NCBI RefSeq assembly: GCF_000182925.2
Contig: NC_026501.1
Coordinates: forward strand, 5,249,917 to 5,313,916
DNA from: Neurospora crassa OR74A
Taxonomy: Eukaryota > Ascomycota > Sordariomycetes > Sordariales > Sordariaceae
Direction of reading: 5' to 3'
DNA length: 64,000 nt
Shown: positions 21,870 through 33,819 of the stretch, piece by piece
Layout of the letters: each line of letters starts with the position of its first letter
Numbering within the stretch: position 1 is the stretch's first letter
Program-made: the position numbers and the translations under genes
Notes under the pieces: generated by a model
Told to the model about the DNA's origin: nothing
The model's database searches: none
What the model saw: the letters and a program-made list of their open reading frames with translations, nothing else

Positions 21870-22929
21870 TTAGTTGTCTTTGGACCTCCGATCTTCGAAA
21901 ACGTTGAGGCCCAAGCCCTCAGAATCAAGGAGCAGCCTGTTCTTGCCGCCGGCCTCCTGGATGATGTTCGCAATTGCACGCGCATTCTCCAGCTTCTTCA
22001 ATTCCACATACGACTTGCTCTTCTTGATGGCCTCACCGATGAGCTCCGCAGAACGGGCCTCACCCTGAGCCTTGACCACCATAGCCTGCTTCTCTTGACG
22101 CGCCTTGTCAACAATAAAAGCTGCGCGCTGCGCTTCTTGCTGTGCGACCTGCTTGGCCTCTACTGCCGCAGTGAATTCGGGGGAGAATGCGAGGTGCTGG
22201 GGTATGGTTAGCCAGAGATATCTACGACGCAAAAGAACGGGTGGAGGAATCGTACTGTAAGCGACACATCGTCCAGGAGGATGTTGAACCGGGCCGCACG
22301 CTTTGCCAGGTTCTCACGCACAAGCTTGGCAACCATCTCTCTTTGGGTGATCAATTGACTGGCGTTGAATTGCGCGACAACGCTCTTGAGAACCTCGTTG
22401 ACGATTGAAGGAAGGACCCGCTCGTCGTAATCGGTACCGAGGGTACGGTAAATCTGAGGCAAGGCCGTGACTTCGGGTCTTGAAAGGACACGGCAGGTGA
22501 TGTTGACCATTTGCAAATCCTTGGTACCGGTCAAGGAGGACACGTTTCTGGGCTTCGCGCGGACATCGTAGGTAATAGGGGTCTCGAACCAGGGGATCAT
22601 GAGATGGGTTCCTATTCAACTTGTCAGAAAAACGATTAAGGCTAGCGAGATAGAGACCAAGCGGCGAAAGCAGACGAACCTTCGCCATAGATCTCCTTGC
22701 TAACACCATTAACTCTCCTGTACTTGATCGCTCTGTGACCACCATCAACGTTGAACAGGGAGTTTGAAAGGACCCAAGCACCACCACCAAGAAGGGCGAA
22801 ACCGGTCAAGGCAGGGCCCAAACCGCGGGGAGGGATGGGGGGCCTGCCACCTGGGAAACCGCCGCCGCCGCGAGACCGGGCAGTCTGCTGAATCTTGTTC
22901 AGGAGATCCTGATATGGGTTGTTCGACAT
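21870..22929 (-). CDS. phb2: Prohibitin-2
   Basis: Three exons, 22929-22680, 22611-22256 and 22196-21870, encode 310 residues, the same length as yeast Phb2. The N terminus is [19 protein letters not shown] with a Gly/Arg/Pro-rich stretch; residues about 40-62 form the membrane anchor ([20 protein letters not shown]). The SPFH domain follows ([54 protein letters not shown]), then a coiled coil ([20 protein letters not shown]). With prohibitin-1 it forms large ring assemblies in the mitochondrial inner membrane that act as scaffold and m-AAA protease regulator. Introns of 68 and 59 bp have GTTCGT and GTACGA donors. It diverges from the CstF-64 gene. Confidence 0.95.
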
Positions 22930-23818
22930 GCTGGGCTGCTGTGAAGTAATGGGCGGCCCAAAGATGATTTGGAGTAGGAGCCCTGGGTTGGTTGACGGAT
23001 GTGGTGGGGAAATGGGGATTGAAGTCGTCACGATAGCTTGCCCGAGCTTTTCCAGCGTCGGAGCTAAGACCACCCACAGGCAGAACCACAAGCGAGGCGC
23101 ATCACTAAAGTCCACTTGCCATCTGCCTACCACCCTACTGGCGCAACTGGGCTTCTAGGTACCGCCTGTCTCACTTTGGTCAAGCACAGACCATACGCTC
23201 ACGTGGGTCGCTATAGCTTGTCGCGACGGGAGCAGGACCTTGATGGATCGTAGCTCGGAGACAAGTAGAGGTATCCACCCCCGCGACGTACATAGCCCCT
23301 GCATTCCATCGTCGAAGCGACACAGCGACAGAGAGTCCAATTTTTGACGTGTGCAAATCCAGAACTACAAACTTCCATTTGCAGCCACCAAAAGGTTGAC
23401 TCCATTCCCAGAACTTCTCCCCGTTGTCAGAGTATTCCCACCTCGACCAAACCCCCATCTTACAAATCGACGGTATCTGGCAGCAGGCTTGGGCTTTGAA
23501 ATTGAAGAGAAAAGGCTAAAGAGGACCCAATTGCCACCAGGTAGTCTAACTACGACTGTGTTAACTTCCATCTCATCCATTTGCCAAAGTTCGCTGTTCC
23601 TGCGCGGTCCCTATTGTTCCCATCGATTCATACCAATTCCTGGTTGCCCATCCCACCTGTCCAACATTTGGTTCGCTTGGTGATTCCCATTCGATCAGCC
23701 CACACAGCTCGCAGTCAAACTCACGCAGGATTGTGCCTCTCCACCCTCAGCAGCGCTACTGCTAGACACTTTGCGCTTCGTACAACATATTTGCTCGACA
23801 GTGAACGCGCGCATCGCC
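22930..23818. other. Divergent promoter region of prohibitin-2 and CstF-64
   Basis: About 0.9 kb separates the two start codons. No gene is seen; the region serves as leader and promoter for both. Confidence 0.6.
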
Positions 23819-25004
23819 ATGTCGACACGCCAACCTTCACGTGTGGTCTTCGTGGGAAACATCCCTTATGGTACGCAGACAACCCGCTTCTGTCCAGGTC
23901 AGACGACGACCATCTATAAAAGCCCACCCACTGACAGGGACAATGCAGGCCTTACCGAAGAGCAGATAACCGAAATCTTTAGCGGCGCTGGACGGGTCCT
24001 CAACTTCCGCCTTGTCTATGACCGTGAAACTGGAAGGCCAAAGGGTTTTGGGTTCGCAGAATTTCCCGACTACGGTGCGTATCCATCTCTGAATCAAGTA
24101 TCCCTCTCCCGCGCACACGCTAATCAGCTTTCGCCGATCTCCAGATTCCGCTGCATCGGCTGTACGAAACCTGAACGACCACGAGATTATGGGTCGCAAG
24201 CTGCGTGTCGATTTCAGCAACGAGACTGTCAGCGACGAAGACGGTGGCAGAGATCGTGATGGCGGGGTATGGCACAAACCAACTCAACTCACCTCACTTT
24301 CACACCCAATCCACTGACCATGACGGCCTACCTAGTCGAATCAGAACGCCTCCGGTAGCTACAACGCTCAACCTCCCAATGGGGGAGGCTACAACACCGC
24401 TCCCCCCGTCAGCGCCGCCCCTCCTGCTCTCGGACCCTTGCCCCAGGGCAAAGACCTTCCCCCCGATGTTACCTGCACCGACGCGATCTCCCGCACCCTC
24501 AACACCCTTCCCCCGGCTCAACTTCTCGACATCCTCCAGCAGATGAAGACGCTGGCGACGAACGATCCTGCTAGGGCCACGGAACTTCTCAACCAAGCGC
24601 CCCAGCTGAGCTACGCGATATTTCAAGCGCTCCTTATCATGGGCCTGGTCTCGCCGGACGCTATCAACTCAGTTCTCGACAACCCGGCCGCTGCTGCTGC
24701 TCCTCCTATGGGTACTCCCGTTGTCCCCAACCCTATGGGCGGTGCTCCGTACGGAGCTTATCCCGGCGCCATAGCCACCCCCCCTGTTGCCCCTGGTCCT
24801 GTTGGAGGCTACGCAGCACCACCTGTCGCCGCGGCTCCTATTCCAGCTCCGACTGCTGCTGCTGCTGCCCCAGGGCAGGATGCAGAGGCGCTGATGCGTG
24901 CCGTTATGGAGTTGCCGCAGGAGACGATTGACAAGCTGCAGGAAGCGGAGAGGCAGCAGATTTTGGCGCTTCGCGCTCAGTTTTCTGCTCAGGGCCTACG
25001 CTAA
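23819..25004 (+). CDS. rna15: Cleavage stimulation factor 64-kDa subunit (Rna15 homologue)
   Basis: Four exons, 23819-23870, 23949-24074, 24145-24266 and 24336-25004, give 322 residues. Residues about 8-88 are one RNA-recognition motif with RNP2 VVFVGNIPYG and RNP1 RPKGFGFAEF. A hinge region follows (DAISRTLNTLPPAQLLDILQ, the CstF-77/symplekin-binding segment), then a Pro/Ala/Gly-rich linker and a C-terminal helical domain (MELPQETIDKLQEAERQQIL) that binds Pcf11. The protein recognises GU/A-rich downstream or positioning elements during mRNA 3' end cleavage and polyadenylation in the nucleus. Three introns of 78, 70 and 69 bp interrupt the RRM half; all junctions keep the frame. Confidence 0.93.
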
Positions 25005-25628
25005 TATGACAGACGGATGATTCAACCAGTCAACTTTCCGTGAACATGGGCAAAAAATATGTATTGGGGCCTCATGTTCCTGTTTTTCTGTCGTTATGCA
25101 TTCTTTTCTAGGCTGGTCAGGCGTTATGGTGGTGGCGGTCGGTTTCACACTCTAAATGGGAGCATTGCAAAGGTTCAATAGAAAAGGGTAAATATCGGTG
25201 AATTTAACAGCCACAGTCTGGAAGCTTAAACCGCTGAACAAAGTCAAAGTTTCGTAACGATGTATACTGACATAGCTTTGATCAGGTAGACGACACACAT
25301 CATCAAAGGGATGAAGACAGAGTTGTGGACTACATGACTTTGCTTTCCGCTTTATTCTTTTAGAAGCATCTGTCTATCCAATCGCGAAAATGACAGATAT
25401 TCAATCTCACTCCACAAAACGCCATCACCACCCCACAACGCCTGTATTTCGTTCTGTTTCTTTTGCCCATCCTTATTAACCAAAACGCTGTCATGTAGAC
25501 ATGTGCTCTCTCAGTACATGAGAGGATCTTGACCTTTTCGTCCAAAACATAGTCGTTGAACCCGTATGGTACATCATAAGCCCTCCTCACTTGCCTCCAC
25601 TCACTCGCTTGCGTGCCTGTCTGTATCT
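25005..25628. other. Convergent intergenic space
   Basis: This lies between the stops of CstF-64 (+) and the Mg2+ transporter (-). It is A/T-rich and gene-free as far as I can see. Confidence 0.6.
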
Positions 25629-28253
25629 TTACACAATCTTATACACACGCTTCGCAATCAGATAACAGCCAAACCCAAAAAGTAGCAGTCCCGCTGTGAT
25701 GGCCGTGAACCACTTGAGGTCGCCCTCGTTCCCCTGCCCAGGGACCCAGACGTTCATGCCCCAAAGACCGGTAACGATGTTCATGGGGAGTACAATGGTA
25801 CCCAAGACGGTGAGTCTCCCGAGCACGTCAGCCGTCTGCTCCTGTCGCTCGTTCATGCGTATGTTGATTTGCGCTAGGTAGTTGGCATGAGATCGTGCTA
25901 GGATTCTAAGTTGAATGATATGTTAGGATTCTGGGTTTGAAATTTGCTAGAAAGTAGTAACTAGTGGAGAAGCAATTGGATTGCTAGAGAGACAACTTAC
26001 TTCTCATAGTGACTCAAGTTCGAAGTCATGGTCACAATATGATCCTGAATGTCACCCAAGTACAGACCGATCTCCGACCGAGGCGCCACCTCCCAATGCT
26101 CGTTGCAACGCTTTGCGAAGCTCTTGATGACGTCGGCCTTGTTACCGAGCAGTCTGTAAAGCGACATCACCTTTTTGCGGCAGTCGCCCACGCGTCTGAG
26201 CATGTCGCGTCCAGATTCGGCCGATGTTGCGTCGCCGGCCTCAGACTTTTCTTTGAGATTATCCGTTGGGAAATTCGGATCGTCTTCTGAGTGCAGTAGC
26301 AAAATGGCTTCGTCGATATCGTCGACTTCATCCTCGATGTTGTGAATCAGCGGACCAAAAACATCGGTAATGTCGTCGATAATGGCGTACGATATCCAAT
26401 CCGATGAGAGAATGAGATAGTCACGCAGCTGACGAATTCGTCGACGCACGTTGGCCGGGTGCGGTGTTTGCGAAAAGTGGAAGCTTAGAACGCCCTCGCG
26501 GAACACGACCACGTACATGTTGACGGGCTCCAGAAAATTCTCGCTTGCTGAATCTTGGTCGAATGAACGATAATTGACGAAGTAATAGTGCCGGAAAAGT
26601 TCAACTTTTTCGCGAGCTTCCTGCATCATGATATCTTCAGCTGTGAGTGGGTGGATACCAAATGCCTTGGAGATAACCTTCATCTCTTGCTCGGTCGGGC
26701 TATAGATATCCAGCCACCACACTGGTCGGTCTCCATATTTTGGTGGCTTGCTTGTCTTTTCCGTCGGTGGCGACTTGGAACGTTCCGGAGATTTGGTATC
26801 TGTTGGCGTATGCTCTCCTGAGGTACGTTTCGAGTCCGTGACTGTCGTTCCAGCGTTCGAGCCACGATCTCTCCGAGCGTCGAAGTAACCTTGGGTAGTG
26901 GTAGTAAGCGATGGCTGCCGGCTTGGAATCCTTGGGTCACCGTTCTGGCCGCCTAGAACTTCATCTAGACCGACATGACGCTGATCCTCTTCGTCATCTT
27001 CGTCATCAGAGGAATCTGAAAGGAGTGGTGGATCGGGGATGAAGAGCTGTCTAAAGGAGCCTCCTGGCGGGACCAGTTCTGAAATGGTCTGGCTGTGAAT
27101 AGTACTCTGGAATTCTTCATTGAAGTATGTGAAGCGATAAGGAGCATCTTCCTGAGCCCGGTACCAGCCACGGTGGACTGGTCTTAGTCGTCCGTTGATC
27201 AACTGAGGTTCTGTGATCTTTTTTGCATGGCGCTCCTCACTTCTGCCTTCCTTCTCATACCTGCTCCATTCCTCCAAGATAGCAAGATCCGGCCATTTGC
27301 CGCGCCGTCTTCTCTTCATGCGATACGCAGTGGGATCACGAGTGCGAAGATCCTCGTCAGCGATTTCAGAGAGGCCATCCTGGGGAAAGCACACGTCCTC
27401 CTCAGCCTGTAATGCGATTGTGTGTCGTCGTTCCAGAGATCCTACCAAGTCGCTCTCTTCATTTAGAGTTCGCCTGCCAGGGGAATTCGGCATGGAGTTG
27501 ACATCATCCCGCATCATGATATCGCCGAAGCTCATGCTTAGATCGCGATCGGTTGCGCCCATGGGAGGAGTTCCAGGCACTGATGGAGGATAGTTGACAT
27601 TATAGCCTTCTGTGCCGGTTGCGCCAAGTGATGTGGCCCGTCTCCTTTTGCTGCTGTCCCTGCTTGATTCAAGACGACTGGCGACTGAATCCCTTCGCGC
27701 GGTGTCGTTTGAACCATAACCTGCAAAGCCTTCGCTTCTCTGGAATACGGAACTAGAGAGAAGGGGTGCTCCTTCGTGCTCGTCTTCGCTGTTGTTGCTG
27801 CTGGCCACCACTGTTTTAAGCCTGCTCGCGACCTGTGGTGTTGTCAAATGCGAACTTTGCGATACTAACATCGATGGCCGTCTAGGTCGTAGGAATGGTT
27901 GTTGTTCTCTGTAATCATGATATGTGTAAGCTCCTGCTAAACCCCCGCTTGAAGATGCCATAAACTCACCTATGATCCAAAAGCGCCTCGCTATCAATGC
28001 TTGTATTGCTGAAGTTGTTTCCGGGCTGCGAATAAAAACCGTTTCTGGCTTCCGCAAGCGCCTTATCATTCATTCTCTCCTGGGCCATATCCTCGGAGGT
28101 GACGCCGAAAGAAGTTCTTCTATTCTTCTTCTTCTTCTTGCCCGCTCTATGGTTCTTTCTTCTTCGAGATGGTTGGTTTTGAGGAGGTTGGCCTGCGGAT
28201 GGCCCCGAGTTCGACGCCGAGGCATCGTGCCGTGGGGGGGTATTTAGATCCAT
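25629..28253 (-). CDS. CorA-family Mg2+ transporter, fungal ALR1/MNR2 type
   Basis: Three exons, 28253-27970, 27908-26001 and 25905-25629, encode 822 residues. The N-terminal half is hydrophilic: a Lys-rich stretch (RAGKKKKKNRR), RRTSFGVTSEDMAQER, and Ser/Thr-rich segments. The CorA core begins near residue 470 (VWWLDIYSPTEQEMKVISKA, FGIHPLTAEDIMMQEAREKV). The C terminus has two membrane helices with the selectivity motif GMN at 780-782 (TGLWGMNVWVPGQ) and a second helix (ITAGLLLFGFGCYLIA). CorA channels are pentamers. ALR1 relatives take up Mg2+ at the plasma membrane and MNR2 releases it from the vacuole; which one this is cannot be told by eye. Introns are 61 and 95 bp. Confidence 0.9.
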
Positions 28254-30746
28254 GACATTGGTCAGCGATTCGCAACTTGGTAGGTGGAGTTGTACGTCCT
28301 GGATCTCGTCTTCGATGAACCTGTAGATGACTAGGTGGGTGGCTGGTGGATGATTGTTGGTTGGACTGGATGATTGGGTCCCCTCTGTCCAGTGAAGCTA
28401 ACAAGACGGACAACCACGTTCCTAATCAATGAGTGGGACAGGCGATTTTAGCTCCGCGCAGGCTGAAATAACATTCAGGTAAAAACTGTGGTATGGGTTT
28501 GAAAGAATGCCAGTTTGTGCCCGGCGGAAAAAGTGTGGTGACCTTGAGACGAAAGAGATGACGTGAGAGAGCCAGAGCCAGCAGGCAGGCGAGCGCGGGC
28601 GCTATGGCAACTCGGTTGGGATGCAGCAGGCAGACGGCCTAGCTTGGAAATGTATGGCAGCCGGAGCAACAGATGTTTACTGGTAGATCCACGTCAAACA
28701 AGAAGAAGAGAAAAATTTAAAAAAGGCTGTGGCACCTCTTGAATCTTGAATCAGGGTAACCAGTGTCTTATCGAAGGCAGTGCGACTTGGTGTGATGATC
28801 AAAGAAGCCTTACAATCGCACGTTGATGTCGACGTCGAGACCTCTCGCACGACGTACCAGTGCTGCTTTGAATGTTGTATGAATGAAATTATGTAATAGA
28901 GTACCTCTAGGAAGTACCCACCTTGCCTGTATCAGCAACAGCAGATGTGTGGACGCGGCTCTGCGTGAGAAACAGATACGACAGCAGACGAGGACGAAAG
29001 TTCTTGAAACATCGGGTTTCGACGGAATTGAAACAGTCAATTGTCGGGAGGTAAGTATGGCCGGGCTTCTGTCCTGGTGTCTTCCTTTCCACTTTCTACT
29101 GACCGTGACAGGAAAAAAAAAACTACAACTTCCAATCCGGCCCGGTGATGTCAACCCAAGCAGGGATCCACTGTATCACTGCTGGTCAGGGCAGCGCTGT
29201 GTAGCCACAACGCCCAATTCCCAAGATAGTAGCCCAGGTAACGATGGTCAAGTATATGTGGAACGAGGCACGCAGTAAACTGCACCTGTAAGCTTTTCAC
29301 AGGGTAATTCGCTGTTAGTCATGTGTCGGGTAGGTCAACCGCTAGCGTACGGCTGTACACTACTAGGTGGTGACCCACAGACACACAACTTCCACTTCTC
29401 CGTTGTGGAGGGTGAAGAACCCTCAAAAAAAGCTTGATCATGGCATCGGGTTCTTTGCGATCCATGGTTTTTCAACTGTGTCCTCACGGACGGGGCGCCT
29501 GCCGCCCAACGGTCTGTCAATAATCAGGAAGAATCTATCCTAACTGACTTAGAGCCCATCTCTTCACGCTGAGTTACCGGCTTGTTCGATGTACACTAAC
29601 AAGTAAGTACTCTACCAGTGGATAAGGCTACCTACTGCGTATAGGTGGGTGTGAGTGCGGATGCGCCTCCAGGTCACCACAACCTTGTGGATTCACGACC
29701 CTTGAGAATCCATTGCCGAGGTATCTACCACAGTATGTATACAGGCCGGTACCGTTGAGAAGCTGTTACACCGACAATCCGTGGAGTTCAAACAACGAAC
29801 ATAACATTTCGCCAAGAATCCATGGATCGCAGTTATAACTATATTATCTACTATCCGTGTGTCTGGATTTATGGTCATAAGCAACACATTTCGCGCCATT
29901 TCCGTTGCCGCCATCGTCTTGACTTCATGGAGTCGAAAAGCCTTTGCTTGACCGCCGAAAGTACGACATCGGAATCGGAGTGAAATACAAATTCAATGAC
30001 ATCATATGCTGTAGTTCACGCACCGATACCTACGCCCGCGAATAGAATGTCTTCCCTACAAACTCGACTTGTTTCTGGTTGCGCGGTCGGATGAAGACAC
30101 CGCAAGGCTTGGGGTCTATCAAGTGTTACTGTGTACACCGCGGAATTATCGATTTAGTGTATATCGTATTGCTCGGATGCGAGGTTGGATGAAAATCACC
30201 TCAATTGCGGTACGTAACCTATCAAGGCTCCAGCACCGACTAACATCCAGCTTTACCAGCTATGACATTGATTTGCAGCTTTCGCCCTGCTTGGTCACCC
30301 CAGCTAGAGAATCCTACAAGAAACAAATATATCGGTAATATGAAGGACCATCCCGACTATTCACGCTCAGCAGGACCTACATGTAGATGGAAATGGGGTG
30401 ATGTTCTTTAAGTCATACCAAAGTCTAACGCGAATACGTCCATCACCGGTAGGGTCGATATAGGTATGCTCATCTTACCTCTTTTAATATGACAGACTGG
30501 TGCCATATCCCCGCTCCCCTGACAAAGTGGATGCGAGGCACGGGTAACCCCTCCTTCAGCTACCTGCGGAGAAGAGGAGGAATCGGCGTGGGGTAGAGGT
30601 TGAATAAGGTCAAGACTAGGTATTGTATAGCTCTGGGTGGTCTTATAGTAACTTCGGCTTCCCTTTCTCGAACTAATAGAAGGAACATTTGATATTCAAT
30701 ACTCGAATCAGTTTGTCCTCGTTACCAAGTATTCAGACCTGTCACA
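28254..30746. other. Intergenic, about 2.5 kb, no gene supported
   Basis: The left 450 bp should hold the leader and promoter of the Mg2+ transporter, the right 200 bp the DUF3237 promoter. Between them, frames are short and unspliced, with no domain seen. No inverted repeats typical of a transposon and no tRNA or 5S rRNA signature were found. Confidence 0.5.
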
Positions 30747-31654
30747 ATGTCCTTCCCAAAGCTTATCCCGGCCTTCACGGCTCAGGTATGTATACACTCC
30801 TCTTCTAGTTGCTTCGTTGTAGATGATTCAATGGGTGTTCTTCGGGTTGTACTATTCAGGATACCTGTCGACATCGCTCAACCTCGGAACAAAAATAGCA
30901 TCATGCTCCCTAGAGGATGTCTCCCACTCCTTGGCCGATTACACTATTCCAGTTCCGATACATATCTAACCACTCCATCTCTTACTTCCAGATCGTGATT
31001 GAACCCCCCGCCAACATCGGCACCACTGCTCGCGGCGGCACTATGCTCTTCGTTCCCTTTGTGCCCAACAGCGGGTCTGTCAAGTCGGAAGCCTCGTACC
31101 CGATCCAACTGGACGCCGAGTTCGTGCACGGCGCCGACTACGTGCGGATGGACCCGAACGGCGAGAACGTGCGGCTGGAAATCCACAGCGTCGGCAAGGA
31201 CAAGACGACGGGTGCGTTGTTCCGGTTCAATTACACAGGCACTGTCTCGCTGGCGGGTGCCGCGGGCAAGGTGTTCCGTGGCGAGCCGGACATGGCGACG
31301 ACGGGGTTTGGTGATGCTTGTGAGTGTGACCTTTTTTTTTTTTTTTTTTTTTTTTTTCTTTCCCTTGCGATGTATTTGTTTCGGGTCTGAATTACGATGT
31401 GGATGTTGGATGGTTTGGGTGAAGGACGGGAAAAACGGTTTGATTTGTCACTCTTCGAGAGAGAATGCTGGAGCTTCTTGGTTTGCTGACGAGAGATGAA
31501 ATGGCTTATAGTTACCCACCACGTCTTCGAGACCGGCAATGAGAAGCTCTATCCGCTGCAAAACAAGGTCTTCGTTGGATCTGGCAGGTTCATTATTGAG
31601 CCCGGTAAGCCGATTGTTGTCGAGTACAAGATTAGCGAGGTGACTGCCTCCTAA
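30747..31654 (+). CDS. DUF3237 family protein
   Basis: Three exons, 30747-30785, 30992-31319 and 31512-31654, encode 169 residues. The sequence reads MSFPKLIPAFTAQ, IVIEPPANIGTTARGGTMLF, DAEFVHGADYVRMDPNGENV, FRFNYTGTVSLAG and ends EYKISEVTAS. This matches the small beta-barrel proteins annotated as DUF3237, which are common in fungi and bacteria and have no established function. No signal peptide is present, so a cytosolic location is inferred. Intron 1 is 206 bp, intron 2 is 192 bp and contains a run of 26 T just after its GTGAGT donor. The acceptors are CAG (TTCCAG) and TAG; every junction keeps the frame. Confidence 0.88.
31332..31357. repeat. Poly-T tract, 26 bp
   Basis: An uninterrupted run of T lies in intron 2 of the DUF3237 gene, about 12 bp after the donor. 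Such homopolymers vary in length between isolates and sequencing reads. Confidence 0.9.
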
Positions 31655-32006
31655 GGAGTGTGGTACAATGTAATGAAACATGAGTGATGGCTATCATGCT
31701 AGCCTCCTCAAACAAAGTGCTATGATGATGTTTTATGCGCGATCTTATGGAAGTGTAAAGTGAAGGATAGAAACTCATATGTTATGCATGGTTGAAGTAT
31801 GATACCAGGCATCAAAATCCACCCTCCTTTCTTCATGACTCAGATTCAGTGGTCTGAAGGTATCTTTGCTGTTCGCTATTTATAATTACGAGCCATATGA
31901 CATCTCATTCACACCTATGTATACCAAATTTTTGGACATGTATAATAGCCGAGTAGCAGTTCATCTCGAAGCAGACAACCGAGCCGGCAAAACCAGCTAG
32001 TCACAA
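31655..32006. other. Convergent intergenic space
   Basis: This lies between the stop codons of DUF3237 (+) and the MOB2-like gene (-). It is A/T-rich with no other feature. Confidence 0.6.
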
Positions 32007-33819
32007 CTAGCTCGAGGGTGGGCCGCCCGCCTTCTGGATAAGAAGATGCCCAACCGAGATATTGGCGATTTCATATGCCTTGCAGCCCTGGGGGAAAGTG
32101 CCCAAAGCAGCCCAAAGATCGATAAGCGGCTGCATCGGCTCCAAATCTGTCTTCTTCAACAGGCCGAGCGTGGTGGCCGTCAAGATGAAATGGCTGAAGC
32201 AGCTGTTCATGGACTTTTCCAGGTTGAGGCAGAACATGTCGTCAAAGTGTGACCAGTACAGGTGCGCGTAGACGCGGAACATTTGCCGGAAGATGGTCTG
32301 ACACGTCTCCATGAAATTCTGCGGGAAGCCGCTTCGCTTGCCGATCCAGTCCGGGCCCGACTCGGGCAAGGGGGTGCAGAAGGCCGGGTTGTCAGCGAAG
32401 GAGACGCCCGCAGGATCGGTGGGGAACAGGTTGCTGTCGTCAATCTTGCCGCTGATGTAGCGCTGAACGAGGCTGAGGTATTCGTATGCTGGGATTTCCA
32501 CGGGCTGAAGCCGCGAGTTCAACCAGGTGAAGGAGTGGGAGCTGTGTTGGATGGTTAGTTTACAAAGGAGTCATTGGATGACTAGGACGCAGCTGAGTTG
32601 CTAGAAAACTTACGCTCCCGCAGACATCTTGGGACATTTTCGAGAGTTGCAGATCGAGCTGCCATCCTCTTCCCGGTCATGGACGAGTTTAATGAAGGTA
32701 ATGAGCATCCGCCAGTGGTCCACGACTATAACACGAAGTTAGCAGAGCTACGAATTTCCTGATGACGTTCGACAACCGTACGTACCTTGATGTGCTATCC
32801 ACTCTCCCATTTCCACCGTCTTAGGCTTAGCACTAAGGGTAAGGAAATTGCCCTTGACGATATGTTTGCCATAGTTGCAGTTTAGCCATTGCGGCTTCAC
32901 TTGGGGGAGATGATATGAAGCAAGGACCTCCTCCGCTGAGGGGATCGAACCATTATTGGGATCCATGCCGATACTTTCAGCGAGAGAAAGCGAGTTCTGG
33001 ATGGGTGGCAGTTTCACTGAAAGAGTTGGAGATGTATAACCAGGAGATGTCTCGAGTGAGTGTATGGAAGGCAAAGAGTTCTGAGGGTTTTGCTGAGTCG
33101 GACTGGTTGGGCTTTTGTGTCCTCTAAACCGAGCGTTTCTAGAATGATACTGTTAGTTCCCAATTCCGTTGCTTGGTAGAAGAGTGCATTTGTAAATAGT
33201 GAGTCAACAATCCGCCGTCACTGATACAAGGCGGATTATTCTCATAGCCGCAGACATATCTGTCAGCTAAGCTGAGTATCCAACCTCCAATTTGCGGGAT
33301 AGCATGATATCTGGTTAATATGGTAAAGATTCGTATCGTGGAAGGGAGAGTGAAGGCTCAACCGTTGTATGACCTCCTCTTCAAATTCACCATATAGTGA
33401 ACATCAAAGTCACCCGCTCAATGGTTGTTGGTTATTTGTTCAGAGAACTTGAAAGTCGTGTTGGGCCGTGACGGGCTTGGCATAAAAGGGGTAACGTTGC
33501 CCATATACATTGTAAGTGATGTGATAGTCTCATATAGAGAAGCTCACTTCGACCTTCGGCACAAAGCACTTGCGGGTGTTGATGAGCAAGGAGGGAGACG
33601 ATCCTAAGGTAACCAGGAGGACCTGACATGGGAAATGGATGGGGGGAACAAGGTAGAGAAGCAAAGGGGTTCGTACCTTTAGGCAGTATACGTACAGAGA
33701 TGCTTGAAGATGTAGAGACGGCGTGGTAGGCAGCTCCGGAGATGCAGGGCTCCAGGTAGATTTGGGAACAAAGATGAAGATATCGAAACCACTCACATTC
33801 CAGAAAAGAGGTTGGACAT
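32007..33819 (-). CDS. MOB2-like kinase activator (Mob1/phocein family)
   Basis: Four exons, 33819-33797, 33138-32786, 32725-32614 and 32541-32007, give 340 residues. Exon 1 (MSNLFSG) is 23 nt and is joined across a 658-bp intron with GTGAGT donor, ACTAAC branch and CTAG acceptor; its phase matches exactly, but it is the least certain part. The Mob domain starts near residue 95 (NYGKHIVKGNFLTLSAKP). Zinc ligands are Cys151 and Cys156 (SSICNSRKCPKM) and His256 and His261 (AHLYWSHFDDM). An extra loop of about 30 residues (FADNPAFCTPLPESGPDWIG) precedes the third helix block. MOB2 proteins bind and activate NDR/Cbk1 kinases that control polarity. Assignment to MOB2 over MOB1 rests on GEWIAHQ and LVQRYISGKI and is tentative. 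Confidence 0.82.

Noticed and set aside
29330-29520. tRNA- or 5S-like bases (ggtggtgaccc)
   Set aside because: No matching stems or internal promoter boxes at the right spacing.
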